64,000 nt of DNA from Bacteroidetes bacterium 47-18 (GCA_001897155.1 MKSF01000020.1:1-64000), one strand, 5' to 3'. Positions 25,474 to 34,895 are shown, counted from the first letter of the stretch. The notes: generated by a model from the letters alone, not told the origin. A program made the numbers and translations.

Positions 25474-25640
25474 AAGGTTTCTTTTCAGAAGAATTAATAG
25501 GGAAACCCGTGTAAATCGGGTGCTGTTCCCGCAACTGTAACATCCAGTTTGTAAAGGTGTATCGACATGCCACTGTCTCAGGTCTCCCCGACCGGATGGG
25601 AAGGTGATACACCCGGATGAAGCCAGGAGACCTGCCTTTC
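25474..25640 (+). promoter_or_regulatory. Cobalamin (AdoCbl-type) riboswitch 1
   Basis: Shows the conserved core in order: AATAGGGAA, GGTGCTGTTCCCGCAACTGT, GCCACTG, TGGGAAGGTG, and the B12 box GAAGCCAGGAGACCTGCC (25619-25636). The segments GGTGTATC / GATACACC pair to form a long arm. It precedes the BtuG-like gene by about 125 bases. No obvious intrinsic terminator is seen between riboswitch and ATG, so control is more likely at translation initiation, as is common for B12 riboswitches; that last point is inferred. Confidence 0.93.
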
Positions 25641-25764
25641 GCGATATATTAAATGTTTTCGGAGAAAAAACATCATATAGTTATGGACCGCGCTTCCAGG
25701 TCGTACATCGCTGTATCATATTGTAACTCCGTTATTTTTTGTCAACCAAACTCAACAATTTACA

Positions 25765-27540
25765 ATGAGAAAATTACTTCTCTTAGGCCTTGCCATGTGC
25801 AGCATCCAGTACGTCCGGGCTCAATCCAAAAGCTATAATATCACAATTATAGCGGAAGGCAATTTCGGAACTCCCAACGGGGACATTTACAAAGTGTCCA
25901 GGCAGGTGAATGCCCCACCCGTAAAAACAGGTCCTGCTTACCAGACAGCCAACGGAACTACAGGCATCGATGTGCTGCAGGATTTTGAATATTTCGGCAA
26001 CAGGGCTGTGCTTTGCGGTAAAGGCAGCAATCCCGTAAAAATGGCGATTGTCAATTTCCCGGGCTATGACAGCGTGATCACCTTTGACAACAATACTTTC
26101 GGGGCGGGCATACAAACCATCGGCAAAGCCAGCAATACCAAAGTGTATGTCAGCGGAGCCGGCAGCAGCGCTTACCGGATGATAGACCTTACCAATAATA
26201 CCGTCAATGCCATTACCGACCCGAACAGCCAGTTAAGCGGCACTGCCAGCTATATGGTGCCGGCCAACGGATTTATTTATATAGCCACAGGCTCCAAGAT
26301 AGTGAAGGTAGACACGCTGACCAATACGGCTACCGCCACCATTCAGCCCGGTCTCGGCACTATCGCGGGTATGGTAGCAGACCCTGTAAGGAACTGCATC
26401 TGGATCCTGGGGAAAGCTTCCAATGTATCGGCATTGATGAAGCTGGAGCCTAATAATAATGATTTCCAGCATGCGCCTGTTGCGCTAACCGGCATTACCA
26501 ATGCGAAGCTGCTGAGGTACGGTGCCGATAAGCTGTATTTCGTCTCGGGGCTGAACGTGCATACCTACAGTATCAGCAACCCCGTCATTCCCGTACCGGC
26601 CGTTTATACCACTACCCTGAACGGCAACAGCTTCAGCATTTTTTATGGCAGGGCCTTCGCCGTTGATGCCGTAAACGGTGATTTCGCCATTGCCAGCGCC
26701 GGTAACTTCAGCCAGCCTTCCACTTATGAGATCGTAGACGGCACCACCTATACACTCATTGATACCGGCTCCGTGGACGGCCGCATCGTGAATAAGCTTT
26801 TCCTGAACACCTCCAGCCCCAAAATACCTTCCTGGGATACTACCGCCCTTGAGAATGTGTATGCCCAGTGCGACACCACCCTTACGGAGATACCTAAAGC
26901 CTATTTTGACGATATTTATTATTCTGCAACCACCACCGGCTCCCTGACATTCCGGACGCAGGGCAGTCACCCTATCATATGGGAATTCAATAACGGGAAT
27001 ATGACCGTCAGCCAACTGCAGGAAGTGATCATAGAGGATACTATCGCACCCGTACCTGATGTAGCAGCGCTGGCCGACCTCACGGAAAATTGTCCTTATA
27101 CCCTGACCGCTCCTACGGCAAGCGATAATTGTGCAGGCGCCATTACCGGAACGACCCCTGTCATGACCTTTACCGAGGGCGGTACCTATACTGTGCTCTG
27201 GACCTACAGGGATGCCGGGGGCAATAGCGTCACCCAGGCCCAGAAGGTGACCATCCAATGCGATGAGACCAATGTTCCGCACCTGAGCACCGGCAGCATC
27301 AGCATCTACCCGAACCCGGCGCAGGATCAGCTTACTGTCAGCCTGAAAGATCATCATTCCGTCAGCGGCTATACATTCTGCATTACGGATATGCTGGGTA
27401 AAATCATGATGCAGGGTGATGTGCTTTCCGCACTTCAGACGATCGATATCAGCCAGCTGCAGGCGGGCTTATATCAACTGACGATCCAGTCACCCGGAAC
27501 AGGCGCCTCCTTTGCCCGGAAGGTGGTAATCACCCGGTAA
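25765..27540 (+). CDS. T9SS-exported beta-propeller surface protein, DUF5074/BtuG-like
   Basis: A 591-residue surface protein under a B12 riboswitch. Signal peptide at 1-19 (ending VRA). Residues ~25-350 form repeated strands with Y-N-I-T-I-I-A-E-G-N-F-G-T-P-N-G-D-I-Y and several V-Y-V-S-G / F-I-Y-I-A-T-G / K-L-Y-F-V-S-G blades, the pattern of the DUF5074 beta-propeller family that includes the Bacteroides B12-capturing lipoprotein BtuG. A HYR/Ig-like domain (~425-500, with A-P-T-A-S-D-N-C-A-G) follows, then a T9SS sorting domain (Y-P-N-P-A-Q-D-Q-L to the C-terminal V-V-I-T-R). BtuG is normally a lipoprotein; here the anchor appears to be T9SS-mediated. B12 binding is inferred from riboswitch plus fold. 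No TonB receptor adjoins. Confidence 0.8.
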   Translation: MRKLLLLGLAMCSIQYVRAQSKSYNITIIAEGNFGTPNGDIYKVSRQVNAPPVKTGPAYQTANGTTGIDVLQDFEYFGNRAVLCGKGSNPVKMAIVNFPGYDSVITFDNNTFGAGIQTIGKASNTKVYVSGAGSSAYRMIDLTNNTVNAITDPNSQLSGTASYMVPANGFIYIATGSKIVKVDTLTNTATATIQPGLGTIAGMVADPVRNCIWILGKASNVSALMKLEPNNNDFQHAPVALTGITNAKLLRYGADKLYFVSGLNVHTYSISNPVIPVPAVYTTTLNGNSFSIFYGRAFAVDAVNGDFAIASAGNFSQPSTYEIVDGTTYTLIDTGSVDGRIVNKLFLNTSSPKIPSWDTTALENVYAQCDTTLTEIPKAYFDDIYYSATTTGSLTFRTQGSHPIIWEFNNGNMTVSQLQEVIIEDTIAPVPDVAALADLTENCPYTLTAPTASDNCAGAITGTTPVMTFTEGGTYTVLWTYRDAGGNSVTQAQKVTIQCDETNVPHLSTGSISIYPNPAQDQLTVSLKDHHSVSGYTFCITDMLGKIMMQGDVLSALQTIDISQLQAGLYQLTIQSPGTGASFARKVVITR

Positions 27541-27616
27541 CCGGGACCCAATCACAGCAAAGCGGCTATAAAAGCACTTTTATTGTCACTTGGAGTTTAC
27601 CGAAATGTGATATAAT

Positions 27617-27665
27617 AAACAACCCTGTCATATCGATCTCAACCGGGATATTGACAGGGTTGTTT
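27617..27665 (+). terminator. Terminator of the BtuG-like gene
   Basis: 14-bp stem AAACAACCCTGTCA / TGACAGGGTTGTTT with a 21-base loop, 76 bases after the stop, continuing into a T-rich stretch. The ~150 bases that follow, up to the MoxR start, hold nothing further I can name. Confidence 0.8.
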
Positions 27666-27813
27666 ACTTTTACACAGCCTTTTTGTTTCAATACCAACCG
27701 GGCCAAATGGACACTCATCGCTGCACAGCCGCCGTTCGGCGAAAATTCAGCACTGCAATGTTATAATTCCGCATATTATCAATAAATTGCAATACCAGAT
27801 CGACAATAAGCTT

Positions 27814-28794
27814 ATGACGGAACAACAGAATACCTCTAACGGCAGCCCTTCTGCCTACCAGTCCATACAGGCGCTTATAACCAATATCGAACAGGTTATA
27901 AAAGGCAAAAAAGACAAAATAGAGCTGGTGCTCACCTGTCTCCTGGCAGAAGGCCACATCCTGATAGAAGATAATCCCGGAACAGGCAAAACGGTGCTGG
28001 CCCGCGCGTTGGCCAACAGTATCCGGCCGGAAACCACTACCGCCTTCAAAAGGGTGCAGTTCACGCCCGACCTGCTGCCCATGGACCTGCTCGGCACCCA
28101 CATCTTCGATGAGGCCGCCAAAGAGTTCATCTTTAAGAAAGGTCCCCTGTTCTGTAATATCCTGCTGGCAGACGAGATCAACCGCGCATCGCCGAAAGTA
28201 CAGAGCGCATTGCTGGAGTGTATGGCAGAAGGCCAGATAACTTCCGGAGATACCACCTATCTCCTGGAAGATGTGTTCTTTACCATCGCTACACAGAATC
28301 CCATTGAAATGGAGGGCACTTATCCACTGCCTGCCGCGCAGCTGGACCGTTTTTCCATGAAGATTTACTTCGGCTATGTGGACGAGGCTACCGAAATGGA
28401 TATTTACAGCAATTACCGGGATATACATCATTACCTGAAAGCGGCAGAGCCTGTTATTTCCATCGAGGAGATTAGGCAACTGCGAGAGGCTGCTCACCAG
28501 GTAACCGTACACCCTGAGCTCATCCGGTCGGTAACCCATATAATCCGCGCCACCAGAGATACCAAAGATATTACGCTGGGCGCCTCCACAAGGGCAGGCA
28601 TCGCCCTGATGAAATGCCTCCGCGCCTACGCGCTTATTCAGGGCAGGAATTACGTTGTGGAAGATGACCTGAACGTGCTGGCTCCGCATGTATTACAGCA
28701 CCGGATCATTTACAGCAATACCACAGCCGCCCGGAACTGGCTGCAGCAGACCATACAAACGGAGCTGGAACGCTTAAGAAAAGTAAAATTATAA
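27814..28794 (+). CDS. MoxR-family AAA+ ATPase
   Basis: A 326-residue ATPase of the MoxR/RavA group, chaperone-like enzymes that help assemble or activate protein complexes together with VWA-domain partners. Walker A D-N-P-G-T-G-K-T, MoxR motif R-V-Q-F-T-P-D-L-L-P-M-D-L-L-G, Walker B L-L-A-D-E-I-N-R-A and sensor 1 A-T-Q-N-P-I-E are all present, with the small lid domain at the C-terminus. The ATG at 27814 is preferred over an upstream TTG at 27787. No DUF58 or VWA (Bat) gene follows, which is unusual. A lipoprotein gene begins four bases after its stop. Confidence 0.88.
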   Translation: MTEQQNTSNGSPSAYQSIQALITNIEQVIKGKKDKIELVLTCLLAEGHILIEDNPGTGKTVLARALANSIRPETTTAFKRVQFTPDLLPMDLLGTHIFDEAAKEFIFKKGPLFCNILLADEINRASPKVQSALLECMAEGQITSGDTTYLLEDVFFTIATQNPIEMEGTYPLPAAQLDRFSMKIYFGYVDEATEMDIYSNYRDIHHYLKAAEPVISIEEIRQLREAAHQVTVHPELIRSVTHIIRATRDTKDITLGASTRAGIALMKCLRAYALIQGRNYVVEDDLNVLAPHVLQHRIIYSNTTAARNWLQQTIQTELERLRKVKL

Positions 28795-28798
28795 TATC

Positions 28799-29536
28799 AT
28801 GAAAATAAATGTACTATACATACTGCTGGCTGCAATGGTGGGTATCAGCAGTTGCGACCTCCGTAACAATACCATTACCGGGAACGGCGTCAAAGTAACC
28901 GATACGCTCGGTGACCCGTCCTGGAAAGTGGAAGGCATTGTAGTCAACGCCCTGTGCAATGTAGAGATTTACCCGTCCGAAACAACCCTGGTCACTGTAT
29001 CCGGTGACGAGAACCTCTTGCCAATGCTGGAGTTCAGCTATAGCGATAATATCCTGAACATTACACAGAAGGAAAAAACCTCCTTCTTCACCTCCTTTAC
29101 GTCCGAACTGGGAACTGTGAAGATCTATATGCCCATGATCCGGCAACTGGAGCTTGCCGGCGTAGGGTCCATCACTACCCAGGCTCCTATTCCCGGTACG
29201 GAAACAGTAACCGTTTCCAATTCCGGGGTGGGCAGCATCGAAGCAGCGTTTCAAACGAAATCTCTTATCATTAACCAGAGCGGATCGGGCAGTATCAGCA
29301 TAGCAGGCACCGCCGACCATATCACGGCCCGTCAGTCCGGCGTAGGCAATATCAACGTTGCCGATATCAAGGCACTGACCGGCGCCTTCACACTCACAGG
29401 GGCAGGCGGTATTGAAGCCGATATAGCTGACAGTGTCGATGCCTCCATTTCCGGGATAGGCGGCATTACCTTATCCAGGCAGCCCGTACACCTGAATAAA
29501 AAGGTCAGCGGTATCGGTAATATTGATATACGATAG
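28799..29536 (+). CDS. Lipoprotein with DUF2807 (GIN) beta-helix domain
   Basis: A 245-residue lipoprotein. The signal peptide ends in a lipobox-like G-I-S-S-C with Cys20 as lipidation site. The mature part is a series of short strands with repeated S-G-V-G-x-I / S-G-S-G-S-I / S-G-I-G-G-I units, typical of the DUF2807 putative auto-transporter adhesin head (GIN) domain of Bacteroidota, a right-handed beta-helix-like fold. Function is unknown for the family. It starts four bases after moxR and is followed 20 bases later by the DUF1415 gene, so the three are probably co-transcribed. Confidence 0.85.
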   Translation: MKINVLYILLAAMVGISSCDLRNNTITGNGVKVTDTLGDPSWKVEGIVVNALCNVEIYPSETTLVTVSGDENLLPMLEFSYSDNILNITQKEKTSFFTSFTSELGTVKIYMPMIRQLELAGVGSITTQAPIPGTETVTVSNSGVGSIEAAFQTKSLIINQSGSGSISIAGTADHITARQSGVGNINVADIKALTGAFTLTGAGGIEADIADSVDASISGIGGITLSRQPVHLNKKVSGIGNIDIR

Positions 29537-29556
29537 CTTTTCTCAACCTGAAACAC

Positions 29557-30108
29557 TTGGACGAAGCACTTATCATAGCACATACCCGGCAGTGGCTGAA
29601 GGAGATCGTGATCGGGCTTAATTTCTGCCCCTTTGCCAACCAGCCTTTTATACGTGACCAGGTCAGGTACCGTGTGGTCAGCGGCATACCCCTGCGCGCA
29701 CTGGACCAGGTCATCACGGAAGAATGCAGGTACCTGGCTCAGCACCCGGAAACCGAAACCACCCTGATCATACTGGCGGACCTGCTGCAAAGCTTCAGCG
29801 CTTTCAATACCTATATCAAAAATGCCGGTAAATTACTGGAGCGAAAGCAGCTTATCCGGGATTACCAGCTGGCCCATTTTCACCCGGATTATGTATTTGC
29901 GCAGCACACCAGGGAAGATGCCGCCAATTATACGAACCGGTCACCCTATCCTGTCCTGCATATCATCCGGCAGCAAAGCATCACGGAAGCGCTTAAAAAA
30001 ATGCCCGGCCACCGCGAAATACCCGAAGCGAATATCCATACCGCCCGGGAAGCCGGCAAGGATTTTTTCCGGGAATTTCTCCGGTCGCTTACCGGAACAG
30101 ACAGGTAG
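29557..30108 (+). CDS. DUF1415-family protein
   Basis: A 183-residue cytoplasmic protein with the DUF1415 hallmarks W-L-K-E-I-V-I-G-L-N-F-C-P-F-A near the N-terminus, F-H-P-D-Y-V-F in the middle and T-N-R-S-P-Y-P-V-L-H-I-I-R. The family is widespread but has no established activity. No ATG fits; TTG at 29557 is the likely start, 20 bases after the lipoprotein stop. Good candidate member of the moxR transcription unit. Confidence 0.8.
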   Translation: MDEALIIAHTRQWLKEIVIGLNFCPFANQPFIRDQVRYRVVSGIPLRALDQVITEECRYLAQHPETETTLIILADLLQSFSAFNTYIKNAGKLLERKQLIRDYQLAHFHPDYVFAQHTREDAANYTNRSPYPVLHIIRQQSITEALKKMPGHREIPEANIHTAREAGKDFFREFLRSLTGTDR

Positions 30109-30225
30109 CGTATACCATTCCCATAGTCTTTTGCCGGGCCTGGCGCTATTGCCACTTACGAAAACAACCGTTATCTTTACAGGAGCCCGGCGGGGCAATA
30201 CACTATCATAAAATGTCGGCTCATT

Positions 30226-30825
30226 ATGGCTTCAACGGATAAAGCAACTCTGAGGACCCTTTTTAAGCATAAAAGAAGCATGTTGAGCACGGAGGCGCAA
30301 CAGGAGCTGGACAACCGCCTGCTGCAACAATTCCGCAGCCTGCCCCTGCCCGGTAATGTGCAGTATATAATGGGCTTCATGCCGATGCAGAAGTTCAGGG
30401 AACCCAATGTGCTGCTGTTAATACAGGATATCCGGAAGCGCTGTCCGGAGCTGCAACTGGCGTTTCCGCGCGTCCGCAAGGACAGCATTGAGATGGATGC
30501 ATTATTAGTGACGGCCGATACTTCCTATATACTCAGCTCCTGGGGCATACAGGAGCCGGAAGCGGATCCTGTCCTGGAGCCATCCGCCATTGATATGATC
30601 TTTATACCCCTGCTCGCTTTTGATGATAAAGGGTACCGGGTGGGCTACGGCAAAGGAGTATATGATACATTTTTACAGCGCTGCCGGCCGGATGTCTTCA
30701 AGATCGGCATCAGCTATTTTGGCCCCGTCCCGGAGATCAGCGATACCTATCCCGGCGATATACCGCTGGATGTGTGCATTACGCCGGATAAGATCCATAC
30801 TTTCAATCCTTCAACCGCATCTTAA
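30226..30825 (+). CDS. 5-formyltetrahydrofolate cyclo-ligase
   Basis: A 199-residue enzyme of folate metabolism that converts 5-formyl-THF to 5,10-methenyl-THF with ATP hydrolysis. It has the N-terminal basic helix (K-A-T-L-R-T-L-F-K-H-K-R), the substrate region F-P-R-V, and the phosphate-binding C-terminal motif D-D-K-G-Y-R-V-G-Y-G-K-G-V-Y-D. Full length. A near-consensus promoter-like TATCTTTA lies at ~30172. The Crp-type regulator gene starts 11 bases after the stop. Confidence 0.93.
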   Translation: MASTDKATLRTLFKHKRSMLSTEAQQELDNRLLQQFRSLPLPGNVQYIMGFMPMQKFREPNVLLLIQDIRKRCPELQLAFPRVRKDSIEMDALLVTADTSYILSSWGIQEPEADPVLEPSAIDMIFIPLLAFDDKGYRVGYGKGVYDTFLQRCRPDVFKIGISYFGPVPEISDTYPGDIPLDVCITPDKIHTFNPSTAS

Positions 30826-30836
30826 GCACAGCAAGC

Positions 30837-31370
30837 ATGAGTGTCCCTACGCTGCTACAAAGGTTTCCCTTCTCCGACCTGTTCCCGAAACAGGTCACCC
30901 TGGAGCGCAACGAACTGCTGACCAGGGCAGGACAGACGGAAGACCGGATATTTTTTATAGAAAAAGGCAGCCTCCGTATTTTTATTACGGACGGGGAAGA
31001 GGAAAGGATCGTCAGGTTCGGCTACCGGGACAATATCATTGTGGCGCTGGATGCCTTTCTCAGCAATAAACCTACGGATTTTTACATCCAGGCCATCAAA
31101 AAAAGCGTTGTCCATATCGCCAGCAAGCAGCATTTTACGGACCTTATACAGGCCGATCCCGCTTACCTCCGGGAATGGAACCTTATACTGGAAGACCTGG
31201 TACTGCAGCAGATAGAAAGGGAGAAAGACCTGCTGGTCCTATCTCCGAGAGCCCGCTATGAAAGGGTATTGCTGCGGAGCCCGCAGTTATTCCAGGAGAT
31301 CCCGCATAAGTATATTGCCAATTACCTGAGAATGACACCCGAAACTTTATCACGTCTTAAAAAGTCTTGA
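30837..31370 (+). CDS. Crp/Fnr-family transcriptional regulator
   Basis: A 177-residue regulator with an N-terminal cyclic-nucleotide-binding-like beta-roll (~10-115; I-F-F-I-E-K-G-S-L-R-I-F) and a C-terminal helix-turn-helix region ending in I-A-N-Y-L-R-M-T-P-E-T-L-S-R-L, the recognition helix typical of the Bacteroidota Crp group. No iron-sulfur cysteines are present. It is shorter than classical Crp and ends soon after the HTH. Effector and targets are unknown. Probably transcribed with the cyclo-ligase gene upstream and the DinB-like gene downstream. Confidence 0.85.
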   Translation: MSVPTLLQRFPFSDLFPKQVTLERNELLTRAGQTEDRIFFIEKGSLRIFITDGEEERIVRFGYRDNIIVALDAFLSNKPTDFYIQAIKKSVVHIASKQHFTDLIQADPAYLREWNLILEDLVLQQIEREKDLLVLSPRARYERVLLRSPQLFQEIPHKYIANYLRMTPETLSRLKKS

Positions 31371-31397
31371 TATCCGTCAAGATTTTTATGCCGCGGG

Positions 31398-31970
31398 ATG
31401 GCCAATTTTGCATTAAAATACGGAACCATGCGCATACCTTCCCAACAATTACTGTCTGAATTATCACAGCAGGTACATCAACATAAAGCCGCTGCTGTCC
31501 GCTGGCTGCAATCCGATGACAAAGACCTGAATTTTAAAAGATCCGCTGAAAGCTGGAGCGTCCTGGAGTGCATAGAGCATCTTAACAGGTATGGCAATTT
31601 CTATATACCGGAGATAGGCAAACGGCTGGAAAAGAATACCACGCATCCCGGGGCCTTTTTTAAAAGCGGCTGGCTGGGCAATTATTTCGCCAAGAGCATG
31701 CTGCCCGGCGAAGCTATGAAGCCGATGAAGACCTTTGTGTCTATGGATCCCGCAGGGAACAGCCTGGATAAGCAGGTGCTGCACGCTTTTATCCGTCAGC
31801 AGGACCGGTTACTTGAGCTATTGGCACAGGCAGCAACGGTGAACCTGAAAAATACGAAAACCGCTATCAGCATCACCCGTCTGATCAGGCTGCGGCTGGG
31901 TGATACTTTCAGGTTTGTCATTTATCATAACCACCGGCATATAGTGCAGGCGCAAAGGCTGATACCGTAG
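31398..31970 (+). CDS. DinB-like four-helix-bundle protein
   Basis: A 190-residue protein of the DinB/YfiT-like superfamily of putative metal-dependent enzymes. It contains W-S-V-L-E-C-I-E-H-L-N-R-Y in the first half and H-N-H-R-H-I-V-Q-A-Q-R near the C-terminus, the two regions that carry the metal-ligand histidines. Members include thiol transferases and detoxification enzymes; the exact reaction is unknown. The start may be 31398 or the ATG at 31428 (MRIPSQQL), since a promoter-like CAATTTTG lies between the two. The 250 bases after it hold repeat copy C. Confidence 0.8.
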   Translation: MANFALKYGTMRIPSQQLLSELSQQVHQHKAAAVRWLQSDDKDLNFKRSAESWSVLECIEHLNRYGNFYIPEIGKRLEKNTTHPGAFFKSGWLGNYFAKSMLPGEAMKPMKTFVSMDPAGNSLDKQVLHAFIRQQDRLLELLAQAATVNLKNTKTAISITRLIRLRLGDTFRFVIYHNHRHIVQAQRLIP

Positions 31971-32007
31971 TAGTATGCCGACCACAGATGCGTTACCCGG
32001 TGGTGGT

Positions 32008-32108
32008 GCAAAATAAGAGATGGCCCCGCATCCGTTCGGAATGACCGGCACGCTGTAGCACTTTTATAGCAAAAGTGCCCGCTGACCCGTACCTGTCTAG
32101 AAGTAATT
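32008..32108 (+). repeat. Dispersed intergenic repeat, copy C (subtype 2)
   Basis: Begins GCAAAATAAGAGATG (32008-32022) as in copy E, then CGCATCCGTTCGGAATGACC, the hairpin CACTTTT-ATAGC-AAAAGTG (32060-32078), and the exact 20-base match to copy E, ATAGCAAAAGTGCCCGCTGA (32066-32085). Lies between the DinB-like and pirin genes, which converge here. Confidence 0.75.
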
Positions 32109-32219
32109 TTCTATAAGCTCGCTATATGCAATCATAAAATTGCCCCCAAATAGTGTCTGACTTTTTGGGGGCAATGTACCCGGGAACAGTCTCGTTTCAT
32201 CTGCACAGGCTACTGTCTG

Positions 32220-32939
32220 CTATCGTATATCCATCGGTACTTCCATCAGCAAGAATTCGGCATCTGACGTTGCGGCTATCGTTACCTCGGACACGTCCCG
32301 GATACCCAGGCCGTCCCTATCGGATAATTCCTGTCCCGCTACGGTAACGGTGCCGCTGATAATAAAGATATACAGCCCGTTGCCCGGGGTCTTGAAATGG
32401 TAGGTATCGCTATAGCCTTTATCAAACTTCGACAGGTGGAACCATGCCTGCTGGTGTATCCACAACCCCGCATCGTCTGTATGAGGCGAAACGACCTGCT
32501 GGAACCTGTTCACCCGGTCGCTGACATCCAGCGACATCTGGTCATAACGGGGGCTTACATTATGTTTATCGGGGAATACCCATATCTGCAGCAGCCGGAC
32601 CGGGTGCTCCCTGCTGGCATTATATTCGCTGTGCGTCACGCCAGTACCCGCGCTCATCACCTGGATATCGCCGTATTTCACCACCGCCGTATTACCCATA
32701 TTGTCCCGGTGCTCAAGGTCGCCGCTCAGGGGAATGGTAATGATCTCCATATTATCGTGCGGGTGCATACCAAAGCCCATTCCCGGTGCCACAGCATCAT
32801 CGTTCAGTACCCTCAACACACCGAAATGTACTCTCTCGGGGTCATAATAATTGGCAAAACTGAAAGTATACTTAGCCTGCAGCCAGCCGTGATCGGCCTG
32901 TCCCCTGGTACCGGCCTTATGCAATATCATATTACTCAT
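32220..32939 (-). CDS. Pirin-family protein
   Basis: A 239-residue bicupin. The metal site is complete: His59 and His61 in H-P-H-D-N-M-E, His103 and Glu105 in T-H-S-E-Y. The family ranges from quercetin 2,3-dioxygenase activity to redox-sensing roles; the function here is open. The start is well supported: AAAAAGGAG lies just before the ATG at 32939, a strong Shine-Dalgarno sequence that is unusual for this genome. Monocistronic and divergent from nothing close. Confidence 0.9.
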   Translation of the reverse strand: MSNMILHKAGTRGQADHGWLQAKYTFSFANYYDPERVHFGVLRVLNDDAVAPGMGFGMHPHDNMEIITIPLSGDLEHRDNMGNTAVVKYGDIQVMSAGTGVTHSEYNASREHPVRLLQIWVFPDKHNVSPRYDQMSLDVSDRVNRFQQVVSPHTDDAGLWIHQQAWFHLSKFDKGYSDTYHFKTPGNGLYIFIISGTVTVAGQELSDRDGLGIRDVSEVTIAATSDAEFLLMEVPMDIR

Positions 32940-33093
32940 TGTGTACTCCTTTTTATATGGTTATGATGTATTGTCTTTTCCTGATACAAAGGTGCGACAA
33001 CCTCCGCTTTTAAAAAATAACCTAGGTTAAGTAACACTAAACACCTCGACCGGCCGGCTCCGATACCTGCTCCACAGGAAGTATGGACCCTTT

Positions 33094-34005
33094 CTAAAAC
33101 AGGCCTTCCACAGATAAATAACGCTCACCGGTATCGTAGTTAAAGGTCAGCACCACGGCATCCTGAGGAATATCTCCCAGCTTTGCCGCAACTGCCGCCA
33201 GGGACGCTCCCGTCGAAATGCCTACAAGCAGTCCTTCCTCCCTGGCTGCCTGGCGGGCCTTTTCAAAGGCCGCATCTTTTTCAATGGTAATGACCTCATC
33301 GATCAGCTCACTGTCCAGGATAGCCGGCTTAAAGCCCGCGCCTATGCCCTGCAGCGGATGCGGGCCGGGGTCTCCCCCGCTCAGCACCGGCGAAGCAGCC
33401 GGCTCCACGGCAATGACCTTCAGGCGCGGGAATCGCTCCTTCAATACCCGTGCCACACCGGTAAGGTGACCACCCGTGCCCACTCCAGTTATCAGGTAAT
33501 CGATGCCACCGGGAAAGTCTGACAGTATCTCCTGCGCTGTGGTCCTTATATGGATATCCACATTCGCCGGGTTATCAAACTGCTGGGGCGACCAGGCGTC
33601 CGTCAGTTGCGCCAGCAGCTCTTTGGAGCGTTCAATAGCGCCTTTCATGCCCTTTTCACGGGGTGTCAGGTCAAAGCTGGCGCCATAAATCTCCATCAGC
33701 TTCCTGCGCTCCACGCTCATAGATTCCGGCATGACCAGGATGGTACGATACCCTTTCACGGCTGCCACCAGGGCCAGGCCGATGCCCGTATTGCCGGAAG
33801 TAGGCTCTACGATAGTGCTGCCGGGCTTCAGCAGTCCTTTTTGCTCCGCATCCTCTATCATCGCTAAGGCGATACGGTCCTTGATGCTGGAACCGGGGTT
33901 ATTGCGCTCTATCTTCATCCACACATTGGATGCGCTTCCGAATAATCTTGATAATTTAACGACAGGTGTGTTGCCTATCAGCTCTAACACATTGTTTGCT
34001 TTCAT
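33094..34005 (-). CDS. cysM: Cysteine synthase (O-acetylserine sulfhydrylase, CysK/CysM type)
   Basis: A 303-residue PLP enzyme that makes cysteine from O-acetylserine and sulfide. The PLP lysine is Lys42 in N-P-G-S-S-I-K-D-R. The phosphate-binding or substrate loop is P-T-S-G-N-T-G-I-G, and [10 protein letters not shown] holds the cofactor phosphate. The C-terminal S-T-G-A-S-L-A-A region is conserved. Length is nearer CysM than CysK, though the two cannot be separated reliably by eye. It follows cysE by 31 bases and shares its putative attenuator. Confidence 0.92.
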   Translation of the reverse strand: MKANNVLELIGNTPVVKLSRLFGSASNVWMKIERNNPGSSIKDRIALAMIEDAEQKGLLKPGSTIVEPTSGNTGIGLALVAAVKGYRTILVMPESMSVERRKLMEIYGASFDLTPREKGMKGAIERSKELLAQLTDAWSPQQFDNPANVDIHIRTTAQEILSDFPGGIDYLITGVGTGGHLTGVARVLKERFPRLKVIAVEPAASPVLSGGDPGPHPLQGIGAGFKPAILDSELIDEVITIEKDAAFEKARQAAREEGLLVGISTGASLAAVAAKLGDIPQDAVVLTFNYDTGERYLSVEGLF

Positions 34006-34036
34006 ACATGTACTTTTTTTGTATAAACAGATGGGA

Positions 34037-34849
34037 TTAAATACTATAATTCAAAGGTTCGGGAAAGGGCATCTTATTCTTGATCACAATTTCGCTCTTA
34101 TGGTACACAAGGGAATAAGCCGGGACCGTGCGGGTGATCCATACATTCCCGCCTATCACGGAATGGTCGCCGATGACCGTATCACCTCCGAGGATCGTGG
34201 CATTGGCATAGATGACCACATCATTTCCGATCGTGGGATGGCGCCTGCGTTCGGCCATATCCTTATGCACGGTAAGCGCGCCCAGCGTCACGCCCTGGTA
34301 GATCCTCACATCATCACCGATAACGGCCGTTTCCCCGATCACGATACCGGTACCATGGTCAATAAAAAACCTTTTGCCCACGGCCGCGCCGGGGTGGATA
34401 TCGATACCGGTCCTGCTATGCACATATTCCGATATCAGCCTGGGTAAAACAGGGATGCCCAGGCCGAACAGCACATGCGCTATACGATGCACCGCAACGG
34501 CAAAAAAGCCGGGATAGGCCAGCAATACCTCATTCCTGGAACGCGCGGCAGGATCGGAGTCAAGCACCGTCTGAAGATCATCCTCCAGCAGTTTCCTGAT
34601 ACCCGGTAAGGATTCAAAGAATACATGCAGCGCTTCATCCGTCCTTTCCCGGTCCGAAACGACCCGTACCAGGCCGGATAATTCCTCCCTGAGCTGCCGC
34701 GCCGTTGCCATAAAATATTCCAGGTCCTCATAAGGCTCTCCTATGGAAAAAAGCCAGTGAAACAAAGTTTCCACCCACAGCTCCGTCCGGGCCCTGTCAG
34801 GCAGCGGACCGCATTTGCGGGTATTCATATCAAATATGCTCCTGCTCAT
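34037..34849 (-). CDS. cysE: Serine O-acetyltransferase (EpsC/CysE)
   Basis: A 270-residue enzyme making O-acetylserine from serine and acetyl-CoA, the committed step of cysteine synthesis. The N-terminal helical domain (~1-130) is followed by the left-handed beta-helix of hexapeptide repeats ([29 protein letters not shown]), with the catalytic His in D-H-G-T-G. The C-terminal tail reads Y-H-K-S-E-I-V-I, not the classical Ile-terminated CysK-binding tail, although the last residue is Ile. First gene of cysE-cysM. Transcription must pass the leader-peptide attenuator at 34951-35057. Confidence 0.93.
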   Translation of the reverse strand: MSRSIFDMNTRKCGPLPDRARTELWVETLFHWLFSIGEPYEDLEYFMATARQLREELSGLVRVVSDRERTDEALHVFFESLPGIRKLLEDDLQTVLDSDPAARSRNEVLLAYPGFFAVAVHRIAHVLFGLGIPVLPRLISEYVHSRTGIDIHPGAAVGKRFFIDHGTGIVIGETAVIGDDVRIYQGVTLGALTVHKDMAERRRHPTIGNDVVIYANATILGGDTVIGDHSVIGGNVWITRTVPAYSLVYHKSEIVIKNKMPFPEPLNYSI

Positions 34850-34895
34850 TGCTATTAGACTATTTTATATGACCAGCGTTTCCAATATTACGATA

